Position numbers and translations under genes: made by a program. The notes beneath the pieces were generated by a model. The model did not search any database. It was not told the DNA's origin and saw only the letters and a list, made by a program, of their open reading frames with translations. DNA of 64,000 nt from assembly GCF_017814945.1 (NCBI RefSeq), contig NZ_JAGIPX010000012.1, forward strand, positions 95,650 through 159,649, in the 5' to 3' direction. This DNA comes from Paraburkholderia sp. LEh10 (GTDB lineage: Bacteria; Pseudomonadota; Gammaproteobacteria; Burkholderiales; Burkholderiaceae). Each line of letters starts with the position of its first letter. Within the stretch, counting starts at the first letter, position 1. Positions 35,813-44,278 of the stretch are shown here, one piece after another.

Positions 35813-36355
35813 GGCATCCCCCTGCTGGTTGACGCATGGCCGTCTGCCGGAGACCGCCATGACTTGACGTGGTTACGTAACGCACAGGTCCAACCATTGC
35901 AATGCCCGTTTGAAATCGCGTTGCGCGATGACGGATCTTGTTTCTGCAATATAGATTGTTTTAGTAATAAAAGCGTTTGTCGATGAAATCAAAAATGCGG
36001 CGCACGCGCTCACGTGGCATGCGAGGCAGCGTTTCGCGGACGAGGTGGGGAGACGGGCGACGCGCGCAAAAGAACGCGCGGGCTTGAATGCAGGTTTGAA
36101 TGCTTCCATGACCGATGAACGCGTCGCACGGCGCTGGTTTCGCCGCTGACCGTCCCTGCCGGCGTCATCTTGCGAATGACGTGGCGCCCGTCGGCAGAGG
36201 ATAGTCCGCCATTCGTTCCGGGCAAGGAAGCATGGAGAAGAATATACCGGCCTGCGCCGTAAACAGGCTTCCTGTTTGCGGCGAGACGGCGGGTGAATGC
36301 GGAAGATCGTTCCGGTAGAATGACTTATCCCCGAACAATCTTCCAAATCGTCATC
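35813..36355. other. intergenic region between the NCS1 and Lrp genes
   Basis: About 540 bp. The left part (35900-36000) is AT-rich and should hold the NCS1 promoter. The right part is GC-rich with frames on both strands that lack ribosome sites and recognisable domains. No gene called. Confidence 0.55.
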
Positions 36356-36829
36356 ATGCAAGCCCGCAACCGCCCGCTCGACAATCAGGACCGCGCGATC
36401 ATGCGCGCACTACAGAAAAACGCCCGCCTGTCCAACGCGGAACTGGCCGAGATCGTCGGCATGTCGACGACCGCGTGCTGGAATCGCACGCGTCAACTGG
36501 AGGCCGATGGCTATATACGCGGCTACGTTGCGTTGCTGGACCAGCAGAAGCTCGGCTTCGCGGACGTCGTGCTGATCGAGGTCACGCTCGACCGGCACGA
36601 CGACGACGCCTTGGCCCGCTTCGGCGCCGAACTGGCGACGCTGCCCGAAGTGCTCGAGGCGTATCTCGTGTCGGGCGAGTACGACTATCTGATCAAGGTC
36701 GCAGTCGATGGCACGGCGGGCTACGAACGCTTCCTGCGTGAAAAGCTGTACAAGATCTCGGGCATCCGGCACAGCCGTTCGATGTTCGCGCTGCGCTGCA
36801 TGAAGAGCATCCCGTCCGTGCAGGTCTAG
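36356..36829 (+). CDS. Lrp/AsnC family regulator
   Basis: A 157-residue regulator with an N-terminal helix-turn-helix (LDNQDRAIMRALQKNARLSNAELAEIVGMSTTACWNRTRQLE) and a C-terminal RAM ligand domain (EVLEAYLVSGEYDYLIKVAVDG). Such proteins sense amino acids or related acids. The start at 36356 gives the normal family N-terminus; 21 upstream codons are discarded. It converges on the ACS transporter with 19 bp between the ends. Confidence 0.88.
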   Translation: MQARNRPLDNQDRAIMRALQKNARLSNAELAEIVGMSTTACWNRTRQLEADGYIRGYVALLDQQKLGFADVVLIEVTLDRHDDDALARFGAELATLPEVLEAYLVSGEYDYLIKVAVDGTAGYERFLREKLYKISGIRHSRSMFALRCMKSIPSVQV

Positions 36830-36848
36830 TTGCGCGCGGGAAAGCGCG

Positions 36849-38180
36849 TTACGCTGCGGCGCGCTGGCCGGGCACGCCGCGCAACAGCGCGATGCCGCTA
36901 ACGAACAGCAGTGCCGTGAGCAGATAGAGCGCGTTGTCCATGCTGCCCGTTTGCGTCTTGATGAGACCGATCAGCCATGGGCTGACGATGCCGCTCGTAA
37001 TCCCGATGCTGCTGATCAACGCGATGCCCGCGGCAGCCGCCTTGCCCGACAGATAACCGGACGGCACGGTCCAGAAGATCGGCAGCGCGGCGAAGATCAG
37101 CACGGCCGCAATCGACAGAATTCCGAGCATCGCGGCAAAGCTGCCCAAATGCAGCGTCAGCAGCGAGAGCGCCACGCCGCCGCCCATCGTGCACGCCGCG
37201 AAATGCTTGCGACGCTCGCCGCGACGATCCGAATGACGCGCGATCAGGATCAACCCGACTGCGCCGATCGCGTTGGGAATCACCGTGTACAGGCTGACCC
37301 ACAGCACGTCATTCACGCCGAAATCGCGGATCATCAGTGGCATCCAGAAGTTGAGCGTCAGCGATGCGCAGGTCAGCGAGAAGTAGATGAACGCGAACAG
37401 ATAGACGCGCGGGTTGCGTAACGCTTCGATGAACGCGCGTGACGAATGCGAACTCGCGGGACGATGCTCCGCATCGCGTTGCGCGATCAGATGATCCTTC
37501 TCCTGCTGCGTGAGCCACGCGGCGCTCTGCGGCCCATCGACGAGCCAGAAAGCCGCGAGCAGTCCCAGCACGACAGCGGGCGCGCCCTCGATCGCGAACA
37601 TCCACTGCCAGCCGTACATGCCCATCACGCCCGCCATGTCGCGCATGATCCAGCCGGAGACGAGGCCCCCGAGCACGCCCGCGACGGCGACGCCCGCGAA
37701 GAAGATCGACAGGATCACCGCGCGCCGTTGCGCCGGATACCAGTACGTCAGATACAGCACGATGCCTGGAAAGAAGCCCGCTTCGAACACGCCGAGCATG
37801 AACCGCAACAGATAGAAATGCGACGGCTGCGACACGAACATCATGCATACGGATGCGGCGCCCCAAAGCAGCATGATGCGCGTGAAAGTACGGCGTGCGC
37901 CGAAGCGGGCAAGCAACAGGTTGCTCGGTACTTCGCAGAGCACGTAGCCGATATAGAAGATCGCCGCGCCGAGTCCATACATCGCGTCGCTGAAGCCGAG
38001 GTCGTGCTTCATCTGCAATTGCGCGAAGCCGATGTTGATGCGATCGAGAAATGAAATCACGTAGCAGAGAAACAGAAACGGCACGATGCGCACGGTAACC
38101 TTGCGATAAAGCGCCGTGTCGTCACCATGCGCGGCGGCCGACCCGCCGGGCTCATAGGCGTGCGAGATTGATTGACTCAT
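36849..38180 (-). CDS. MFS transporter, anion:cation symporter (ACS) family
   Basis: A 443-residue, 12-helix carrier. RKVTVRIVPFLFLCYVISFLDRINIGFAQLQMKHDLG and the RFMLGVFEAGFFPGIVLYLTYWYP block are hallmarks of the ACS group (phthalate, tartrate, hexuronate, 4-hydroxyphenylacetate permeases). GGAGA precedes the ATG. A hairpin terminator lies upstream, so it is probably not part of the monooxygenase operon that ends there, though it may carry the same substrate. Confidence 0.88.
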   Translation of the reverse strand: MSQSISHAYEPGGSAAAHGDDTALYRKVTVRIVPFLFLCYVISFLDRINIGFAQLQMKHDLGFSDAMYGLGAAIFYIGYVLCEVPSNLLLARFGARRTFTRIMLLWGAASVCMMFVSQPSHFYLLRFMLGVFEAGFFPGIVLYLTYWYPAQRRAVILSIFFAGVAVAGVLGGLVSGWIMRDMAGVMGMYGWQWMFAIEGAPAVVLGLLAAFWLVDGPQSAAWLTQQEKDHLIAQRDAEHRPASSHSSRAFIEALRNPRVYLFAFIYFSLTCASLTLNFWMPLMIRDFGVNDVLWVSLYTVIPNAIGAVGLILIARHSDRRGERRKHFAACTMGGGVALSLLTLHLGSFAAMLGILSIAAVLIFAALPIFWTVPSGYLSGKAAAAGIALISSIGITSGIVSPWLIGLIKTQTGSMDNALYLLTALLFVSGIALLRGVPGQRAAA

Positions 38181-38255
38181 CGAGATCTCCAGACAATACG
38201 GGTCCTGCGGACCCAGTGGGTCCGGCGTTTGTTGCGCCGTGTTATTGGGAAAAGG

Positions 38256-38285
38256 CGGCTCGCGTTATCGTTGACGCGCGAGCCG
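38256..38285 (-). terminator. terminator after the DUF2783/monooxygenase operon
   Basis: CGGCTCGCG and CGCGAGCCG form a 9-bp stem with a 12-nt loop. On the minus strand it comes 10 bp after the DUF2783 stop and is followed by CCTTTTCCC, before the ACS transporter gene. Confidence 0.68.
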
Positions 38286-38295
38286 TATCAAGGAA

Positions 38296-38544
38296 TCAGG
38301 CAGCGACGCGCGAGGTATCCGCCGCGTTTTGTGCAGCCGGCGCGTGCGGCCGATCGACGCCTTCGCGCGCATATTGAATCGCTTCCATCAGCGTCGCGTA
38401 ATCGCCGATATGATTCGCGAGCAGCAAAATAAGCTGCGCGTTCGCGGCCTGGCTTTGTGCTTCGTCAAAATCGCGATGCATGTCGATCAGCGCTTCATAG
38501 AAGTCGTCGGGCTGCGTCAGATTGAGTTGCGTGATGAGTGCCAC
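38296..38544 (-). CDS. DUF2783 domain-containing protein
   Basis: An 82-residue protein with ITQLNLTQPDDFYEALIDMHRDFDEAQSQAANAQLILLLANHIGD, the DUF2783 signature in full-length helical form. Members are small partners of FAD monooxygenases in aromatic catabolism, with no assigned reaction. The start is a GTG at 38544 preceded by GCAGGAGACATCA; ATG starts in the same frame lie inside the monooxygenase gene. It follows that gene by 62 bp. Confidence 0.8.
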   Translation of the reverse strand: MALITQLNLTQPDDFYEALIDMHRDFDEAQSQAANAQLILLLANHIGDYATLMEAIQYAREGVDRPHAPAAQNAADTSRVAA

Positions 38545-38606
38545 TGATGTCTCCTGCTCTTTGTATCGATGCGGTGTCGATGCGGTATCGATGCGCGGCG
38601 CCGCGT

Positions 38607-40331
38607 TCACGCGACGCCCTCGACGCACAACGCCCGCTTGAGCGCCGTTTCGACGCGCGCTGCATCGAGTGATCGCCATCGCGCGCACACGTGCTGGTCC
38701 GGGCGAATCAGATAGAACGTGCCCGGCGCCGCGTCGTAACGCGAGCTCGCGAGGCCTTCGCTGTCTTCGAGCACGACCACGTTATCGGCTTGCATCGCTG
38801 CAATGCGCGCGCCTTGAGGCGCCACGACGACCAGCTTCAACGGAATTGGCCCACGTTGCAGCAGCCGCAACGTGTTTTGCGTTGCGGCGTCGATATCGTC
38901 GTTGCCGCAGAACAGCACGCCCGTGAACGAATCGCCCAATTGCGCGAGCAGCCACGCCGATTCGCCCGCCGACGAAACGGGCGCATCCGCGCACGGCGCG
39001 CCCGGCACCATCTTGCCTTCGAAGCTGTCGAGATCGCCCGTGTTGAGCGGGGAGTCACGCAGCACCGCCGGCACCGAAAGACGCCCGCTATTCGCGAGCG
39101 AACGCGCAAACGGATGCTTGCGTGCGAGCTTCAATACGGCATCCCGGAACGTGCGGCTCACGGGCGACTTGGGTGTGATGAAATCGGTGGAACGCGTCGA
39201 GTTGCGGATGTTCTCGTCGGCGGCGTACTCGCGTTCGCTCGCGTACGTGTCGAGCAGCGCGTCGGACGCGCGGCCGTCGAGCACCATCGCGAGCTTCCAC
39301 GCGACGTTCTCCGCGTCCTGAAAGCCGCTGTTCGCGCCGCGCGCGCCGAACGGCGAAACCAGATGCGCCGCATCGCCGACGAACAGCACGTTGCCATGCC
39401 GGAAGCGTTCCATCCGCAGGCACGAGAACGTGTACACGCTGACCCATTCCAGTTCGAACTTCGCGTCCGGCCCGAGCAGCGCGCGCACGCGCGGCAGCAC
39501 ACGTTCAGGCGTTTTCTCGAGCGCCGGATCGGCGTCCCAGCCGAGCTGGAAGTCGATACGCCACACGTTGTCCGGCTGGCGATGCAGCAGCACCGACTGG
39601 TTCGGATGAAAAGGCGGATCGAACCAGAACCAGCGCTCGCTTGGAAACTCCGCTTCCATCTTCACGTCGGCGATCAGGAAACGGTCCTTGAATACGCGGC
39701 CTTTGCTGTCGAGGCCCATCATGCTGCGAACGGGGCTGCGCGAGCCGTCGGCGGCCACGACATAGCGGCCGCGCAACGGATACTCGCCTTCGGGCGTCTC
39801 GACGCTCAGCGTGACGACGGCATCGGCGGAGCCCGGCTCGCCGTGCTGCTGCAAGCCCACCACCTTGCTCTTCCAGCGGATGTCGATATTCGGCAGCGAC
39901 TGTGCGCGTTCGAGCAGAAATCCTTCGACGTAGTACTGCTGCAGATTGATGAATGCAGGACGATGGTGCCCCGCCTCCGGCAACAGGTTGAACGTGTACA
40001 CGAGTTCTTCTTGCAGGAACACCTTGCCGACATTCCAGCTGATGCCCTTTTCGACCATGCGGTCGCCGCAGCCGAGCCGGTCGAAGATATCGAGCGAGCG
40101 CTTCGAAAAACAGATTGCGCGCGAACCTGTTGCGAGCGAGCAATCGTCATCGACCAGCACGACGGATACGCCGTGCTGCGCGAGATCGATCGCCGTCGCG
40201 AGACCGACGGGGCCCGCGCCGACCACGATCACCGGATGCGGCGCTGCCTGCGACGTTGCGTCCGCTGCCGCGTCCTGCTCCGCGCAGCGCCGGTATTCGA
40301 ACGACAAGGTCTGGTAGTTGATACTGCTCAT
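38607..40331 (-). CDS. FAD-dependent aromatic hydroxylase, MhpA/PheA-like
   Basis: A 574-residue class A flavoprotein monooxygenase. Motifs: VVGAGPVGLATAIDLAQHG near residue 35, the DG motif VVAADGSRSPVR, and the GD motif LFVGDAAHLVSPFGARGANSGFQDAENVAWKLA. The C-terminal 150 residues form a thioredoxin-like domain as in phenol and 3-hydroxyphenylpropionate hydroxylases. It would add an ortho hydroxyl to a phenolic acid. It is the middle gene of a run MBL protein - hydroxylase - DUF2783, with an IclR pair on the other strand. Confidence 0.87.
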   Translation of the reverse strand: MSSINYQTLSFEYRRCAEQDAAADATSQAAPHPVIVVGAGPVGLATAIDLAQHGVSVVLVDDDCSLATGSRAICFSKRSLDIFDRLGCGDRMVEKGISWNVGKVFLQEELVYTFNLLPEAGHHRPAFINLQQYYVEGFLLERAQSLPNIDIRWKSKVVGLQQHGEPGSADAVVTLSVETPEGEYPLRGRYVVAADGSRSPVRSMMGLDSKGRVFKDRFLIADVKMEAEFPSERWFWFDPPFHPNQSVLLHRQPDNVWRIDFQLGWDADPALEKTPERVLPRVRALLGPDAKFELEWVSVYTFSCLRMERFRHGNVLFVGDAAHLVSPFGARGANSGFQDAENVAWKLAMVLDGRASDALLDTYASEREYAADENIRNSTRSTDFITPKSPVSRTFRDAVLKLARKHPFARSLANSGRLSVPAVLRDSPLNTGDLDSFEGKMVPGAPCADAPVSSAGESAWLLAQLGDSFTGVLFCGNDDIDAATQNTLRLLQRGPIPLKLVVVAPQGARIAAMQADNVVVLEDSEGLASSRYDAAPGTFYLIRPDQHVCARWRSLDAARVETALKRALCVEGVA

Positions 40332-40373
40332 TCTGCTGTCTCCATCCGTCTGCTCGTTGCCTTGTCTGTGCCG

Positions 40374-41333
40374 TCAGGCCTGCAGCGCGTCCCACATGTC
40401 CTTGTCGCGCTGCGCGGTCCAGATGCGCGGATGCGTGATGCCGCTTGCTTCGTCATAGGCACGCGACACGTCGAACGGCAGGCAATGCTCGTAGATGAAG
40501 ACATGGCCGAACTTCGGGTCCATCGCCTTGCGCGCATGCGCCATCGCGGCCTTCAGATCGAGCTTGTCGGCAACGGCTTCGCGGCCGCTTTGCAGCAGCG
40601 TCGTGACGAAGTCCTTCGTGTAGTCGAGGCCCTTGTTCACATCCTCGGGCGTCGTCAGCGCGGGGCCGCGGCCCGGCACGAGCTTTTCGGCGTTTAGCGC
40701 GCGCAGCGCTTCGAGCGTCGCGGGCCACTGTTCGAGTTGCGCGTCGCCGCAATAGCAGGCCGCTTCGTATTCGACGAGATCGCCCGAGAACAGCACCTTC
40801 TGCGAAGGCAGCCACACAACCGTATCGCCCTTCGTGTGACCTGCGCCCAGATGCGCAATGCGCACTTCGAGCTTGCCGAGAAACAGCGTGATTTCCTTCT
40901 CGAACACAAGCGTCGGCCATGTCAGGCCCGGCACCGTTTCGACGCCTGCGAAGAGACGCGGAAAGCGCTCGATCTCCGACTTCATGTCGGCCTCGCCCCG
41001 CTCGACGATCATTTCATAGGTGCCACGGCTCGCGATGACCTGCTGCGCGCCTTCGTTGAAATACGCCGACGCGCCGAGCACGCGGACCGCATGGTAGTGC
41101 GACAGCACGACGTATTTGATCGGCTTGTCGGTGACGCTGCGGATCTTCGCGATCAGGTCTTGCGCCATCGCGGGCGTCGCGGTGGTATCGACGATCAGCA
41201 CGCCATCGTCGCCGACGATCACGCCCGAATTCGGGTCGCCTTCGGCCGTATATGCGTAGGCGTTCTCGGACAGTTGCGTCCACGTGATTTTCTTTTCTTC
41301 AAGGTCGGCTTGCGATGCGAATGCCTTGGCCAT
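40374..41333 (-). CDS. MBL-fold protein with an altered metal site
   Basis: A 319-residue metallo-beta-lactamase-fold protein (SGVIVGDDGVLIVDTTATPAMAQDLI, HLGAGHTKGDTVVWLP, VLFSGDLVEYEA). The usual HxHxDH motif reads HYHAVR: two histidines remain but the Asp and third His are Val and Arg. The later metal ligands H (GAGHTKGD) and D (SGDLVEY) remain. So it may bind one metal or none at that site. GGAGACG precedes the ATG at 41333. It is the first gene of the monooxygenase operon, from the promoter at 41451-41478. Confidence 0.84.
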   Translation of the reverse strand: MAKAFASQADLEEKKITWTQLSENAYAYTAEGDPNSGVIVGDDGVLIVDTTATPAMAQDLIAKIRSVTDKPIKYVVLSHYHAVRVLGASAYFNEGAQQVIASRGTYEMIVERGEADMKSEIERFPRLFAGVETVPGLTWPTLVFEKEITLFLGKLEVRIAHLGAGHTKGDTVVWLPSQKVLFSGDLVEYEAACYCGDAQLEQWPATLEALRALNAEKLVPGRGPALTTPEDVNKGLDYTKDFVTTLLQSGREAVADKLDLKAAMAHARKAMDPKFGHVFIYEHCLPFDVSRAYDEASGITHPRIWTAQRDKDMWDALQA

Positions 41334-41450
41334 GCTCGTCTCCGTCAATTGATGGGGCAAAGGGCGAAACCTTGCGCGCTGTCGCGGCGATGACGGTCTG
41401 CCCTGTCTGGTTGGAATGATGTCCGGCGACGATCGCACCGGAGTGATTTC

Positions 41451-41478
41451 ATCTTAGACTCTGCGCATTATTTGTCAA
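41451..41478 (-). promoter_or_regulatory. sigma-70 promoter of the MBL-monooxygenase operon
   Basis: On the minus strand TTGACA (41478-41473) is followed, after 16 bp, by TAAGAT (41456-41451). The -35 box is a perfect match. It lies about 120 bp before the MBL start and abuts an inverted repeat on its upstream side. Confidence 0.72.
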
Positions 41479-41497
41479 TAGCGAATCGTATCGCTAT
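41478..41497. promoter_or_regulatory. inverted repeat ATAGCGA-N6-TCGCTAT, likely IclR site
   Basis: A 7-bp dyad with a 6-bp spacer that overlaps the outer edge of the -35 box of the minus-strand promoter, in the spacer shared with the IclR genes. That position suits activation of the operon, or control of both directions, by one of the IclR proteins. Confidence 0.6.
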
Positions 41498-41605
41498 ACG
41501 CTAATTTCACGTTTACCCTGGCGATGCTGTGATCGGCGCTTTTCGCGAGCGGTCCACGGCCGTTGTTCGTTTAACATGGACCTTTTTTAAGAACAGACGA
41601 AAGAC

Positions 41606-42448
41606 GTGAGCGGCGCGAGCAAGACGGCAAAAGACAGCGAGACCGGCGCGGGCAAGCAGCAGCGCGGCATCCAGAGCGTCGAAGTCGGCGGGCGGCTGCT
41701 GCATGCGCTCGCAAAGGCGCGCACGCCGCTCGCGCTATCGGACCTCGCAGCCGCCGCCGACATCGCGCCGGGCCAGGCGCACGCGTATCTCGTGAGTCTC
41801 ACGCGGCTCGGTCTCATCAAGCGCGACGAACTGTCGGGGCGCTATGAACCGGGACCGCTGTCGCTGCGCCTCGGCCTGATGCAGCTCGCGAACCAGCCGG
41901 CATTTCGCGCCGCCGTGCCGCGCGTCACGGTTTTGGCCGAAGAAATCGGCTTCAGCGTCGCGATCTGCACTGCGGGTCCGCAAGGGCCGACCATCGTCCG
42001 TTATGAGCATGCGGGCTTTCCGCTGCACGTGAACCTGCATGTGGGCACCGTGATGTCGCTGCCCGCGACCTCGACGGGGCGCGTGTTTTGCGCGTACCTC
42101 GCAACGGATGCGTTGCAGACGATGTGGGCGAATCAGTCGGGCGAAGGCTCCAGCGATCTTGTCGGGACCAACGAGCGTCAGTCGTTCGACGCGACGCTCG
42201 CCGCAATCCGCGAGCGCGGCATCGAACGCGGCATCGATGCGCCGAGTCCCGGCATCAGCAGTCTTGCCGCGCCCGTGCTCGATGCCGATGGGCAGTTGTG
42301 TCTCGCGCTGACGGTCATCGGTCCGAGCGCCGCAATCGATGTGGACTGGAACGGCCCGATTGCGCGTGCACTGCAAAACACGGCGCGCGAGATCGGCGCG
42401 GACATCGGCGCTGACATCGGCGCTGATACAGGCAGGCATCGGACATGA
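41606..42448 (+). CDS. IclR family regulator (first of a tandem pair)
   Basis: A 280-residue IclR protein with GTG start: N-terminal winged helix (KQQRGIQSVEVGGRLLHALAKARTPLALSDLAAAADIAPGQAHAYLVSLTRLGLI quoted in family order) and C-terminal effector domain (VGTVMSLPATSTGRVFCAYL, PGISSLAAPVLDADGQ). It ends in a short repeat (GADIGADIGAD) coded by a 12-bp unit repeated three times at 42389-42424. It is divergent from the monooxygenase operon and overlaps the next IclR gene as ATGA. Confidence 0.9.
   Translation: MSGASKTAKDSETGAGKQQRGIQSVEVGGRLLHALAKARTPLALSDLAAAADIAPGQAHAYLVSLTRLGLIKRDELSGRYEPGPLSLRLGLMQLANQPAFRAAVPRVTVLAEEIGFSVAICTAGPQGPTIVRYEHAGFPLHVNLHVGTVMSLPATSTGRVFCAYLATDALQTMWANQSGEGSSDLVGTNERQSFDATLAAIRERGIERGIDAPSPGISSLAAPVLDADGQLCLALTVIGPSAAIDVDWNGPIARALQNTAREIGADIGADIGADTGRHRT
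42389..42424. repeat. 12-bp tandem repeat at the end of an IclR gene
   Basis: Three units: GAGATCGGCGCG, GACATCGGCGCT, GACATCGGCGCT. They stretch the tail of the first IclR protein just before the overlap with the second. Loss or gain of a unit keeps the reading frame. Confidence 0.85.
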
Positions 42449-43281
42449 ACGAAACGCTCAACACTCAGGCGTCCGCCGACGCGAAGCAGCAGCGCGGGAT
42501 CCAGTCGCTCGACAGCACGGGCGAGCTGTTGACTGCCCTCGTCGCCGCAGGCAAGCCGCTGTCATTGCGCGATCTCGCGGCGGCGGCGGGCATGCCGCCC
42601 GCGAAGGCGTTTCCGCATCTGGTGAGCCTGCAGAAAATCGGCTTGCTCGGCCGTGACGCGTCCGGCTGTTTCGAAGCGGGGCCTCTCGCGCTCGAACTCG
42701 GTCTGATCGGCCTGCAACGCCTGTCGCCGACGCGCGAAGCGGAGCCCGAAATCGTCGATCTCGCGGCGACGACCGACATGAGCGTCGCAACGGCCGTGCT
42801 CGGCCCGCTCGGGCCAACCGTCGTGCGGCTCGAAGAAGCAGCGCGGCCTTTGCATGTGAGCTTGCGCGTCGGCACCGTGATGTCGCTCGTGAACACGGCG
42901 ATCGGGCGCGTGTTCGCCGCGTACGTCGCCGACGACGTGCGGCATGGTCTGCTCGCGCAGGATCATCTGCGGCTGGCGGGCGCGGAGCGTGCGGAAATAT
43001 TTGCGTCTCCGGACGTGCGTTCGGCGAAGCTCGCGCCATCGTATGCGGACCGTCTCGCGCAGATCCGCACGCATGGCATCGACACCGCGCTCAACAAGCC
43101 GATTCCCGGCATCGGCACATTGGCCGCGCCCGTGTTCGATCACACGGGCAGTGTCGTGCTGGTGATCGCGTTGATGGGCACGGCGGGGAGCTTCGACAGC
43201 GATACCCAGGGCGACGCCGCGAAGACACTGCTGGCGGCGACGCAACGCTTGTCGCGGCGCTTCGGGTTCGTGGCCGGCTGA
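42445..43281 (+). CDS. IclR family regulator (second of a tandem pair)
   Basis: A 278-residue paralog of the preceding gene. It shares the opening KQQRGIQS and the RDLAAAAGMPPAKAFPHLVSLQKIGLL recognition region, and has the effector blocks VGTVMSLVNTAIGRVFAAYV and PGIGTLAAPVFDHTGSVV. The start codon overlaps the stop of the first gene (ATGA), so the two are made in step and could form heterodimers. The pair most likely governs the divergent MBL-monooxygenase-DUF2783 operon. Confidence 0.9.
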   Translation: MNETLNTQASADAKQQRGIQSLDSTGELLTALVAAGKPLSLRDLAAAAGMPPAKAFPHLVSLQKIGLLGRDASGCFEAGPLALELGLIGLQRLSPTREAEPEIVDLAATTDMSVATAVLGPLGPTVVRLEEAARPLHVSLRVGTVMSLVNTAIGRVFAAYVADDVRHGLLAQDHLRLAGAERAEIFASPDVRSAKLAPSYADRLAQIRTHGIDTALNKPIPGIGTLAAPVFDHTGSVVLVIALMGTAGSFDSDTQGDAAKTLLAATQRLSRRFGFVAG

Positions 43282-43294
43282 CACCGAACGGCGT

Positions 43295-44167
43295 CTACTG
43301 CGGCTCATCCTCCGCCGCCACATCCGTTTCTTGCGACAAGCGCGCCTTCGCGTGGCGCATCTTCTCCAGCGCCTGCGGTTCGAGCCGCAACGCGACGCCG
43401 ATCGCGAGCGCATCCATCACGCACAGATGCACGAGGCGCGACACGCCCGGCGTATTCGGATCGATCGGACTCGGCACGCGCAGCAGCAGCGGAATATCGA
43501 CGAGCCACGCAAGCCGCGAGCCGACATTCGTCAGCGCGATCGTCGTCGCGCCGCGCTCTTTCGCGATCTGCATGCTTTCGTTCACCTCGACGCTGCGCCC
43601 GGAATGAGAAATCGCGAACGCGACGTCGCCGGGTTCGAGCAGACCCGCGTATAAGCGCTGCAAATGCGCATCCGTGAAAGCGCTCGCGGCGATATCGAGC
43701 CGCAGGAAACGCAGCGCCGCATCTTGCGCGACCAGTCCCGAACCCGAACCGACGCCGAAGAAATACACGCGACGCGCGCTCGTCAGCGCAGCGAGCGCCG
43801 CATTCACCGCGACGGGATCGATCGCGCCGCGCGCCTGCGTGATGCCCTCGATGGCCGCTTCGCCGACCTTCTCGAACAGCGTCTTCGTGTCGTCGTCGCG
43901 CGCGACGGCCGCCGACGCATACGGCATCCCTCCCGCGACGCTCTGCGCCAGCTGCATCTTGAAGTCGCGCAGGCCGTGCGCGCCGACGGCACGGCAAAAG
44001 CGCGTGACGGAAGGCTCCGACACGTCCGCGCGCTGCGCAAGCTCGGTGATGCTCGCGCGCATCGCGAAGTCGACATCGGACAGCACCATGTCGGCGACCT
44101 TGCGCTCGGCGGGCCGCAGCGATTCGAGCGCGCTGCGGATATGAGGAATCAGGTTAGGTGCGGACAC
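43295..44167 (-). CDS. MurR/RpiR family regulator
   Basis: A 290-residue regulator: N-terminal helix-turn-helix of the RpiR type (DFAMRASITELAQRADVSEPSVTRFCRAVGAHGLRDFK) and a SIS sugar-phosphate-binding domain (RRVYFFGVGSGSGLVAQDAALRFL, GDVAFAISHSGRSVEVNESMQIAKERGATTIALTN). The start is a GTG with AAAGGAA upstream. It is the last gene of the minus-strand half of the sugar ABC locus. It probably senses a phosphorylated sugar and acts at the two TGTAGGA sites in the divergent spacer. Confidence 0.9.
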   Translation of the reverse strand: MSAPNLIPHIRSALESLRPAERKVADMVLSDVDFAMRASITELAQRADVSEPSVTRFCRAVGAHGLRDFKMQLAQSVAGGMPYASAAVARDDDTKTLFEKVGEAAIEGITQARGAIDPVAVNAALAALTSARRVYFFGVGSGSGLVAQDAALRFLRLDIAASAFTDAHLQRLYAGLLEPGDVAFAISHSGRSVEVNESMQIAKERGATTIALTNVGSRLAWLVDIPLLLRVPSPIDPNTPGVSRLVHLCVMDALAIGVALRLEPQALEKMRHAKARLSQETDVAAEDEPQ

Positions 44168-44278
44168 CCGTACGTTCCTTTCGATTGAAGGTGAATCGAC
44201 GGCGTGCGGTGCTGTCGACCCGAGTCGGCGCTTCAGCGCCTTGCTCCCGCCCCACGCACGATAGGGCGAGGCGCGCCG

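Noticed and set aside
38691..40697. A 668-codon open frame on the plus strand opposite the FAD monooxygenase
   Set aside because: It mirrors a well-supported flavoprotein on the other strand, is Arg/His/Ala-rich without any domain, and has no ribosome site. Long antisense frames are common in DNA this GC-rich.
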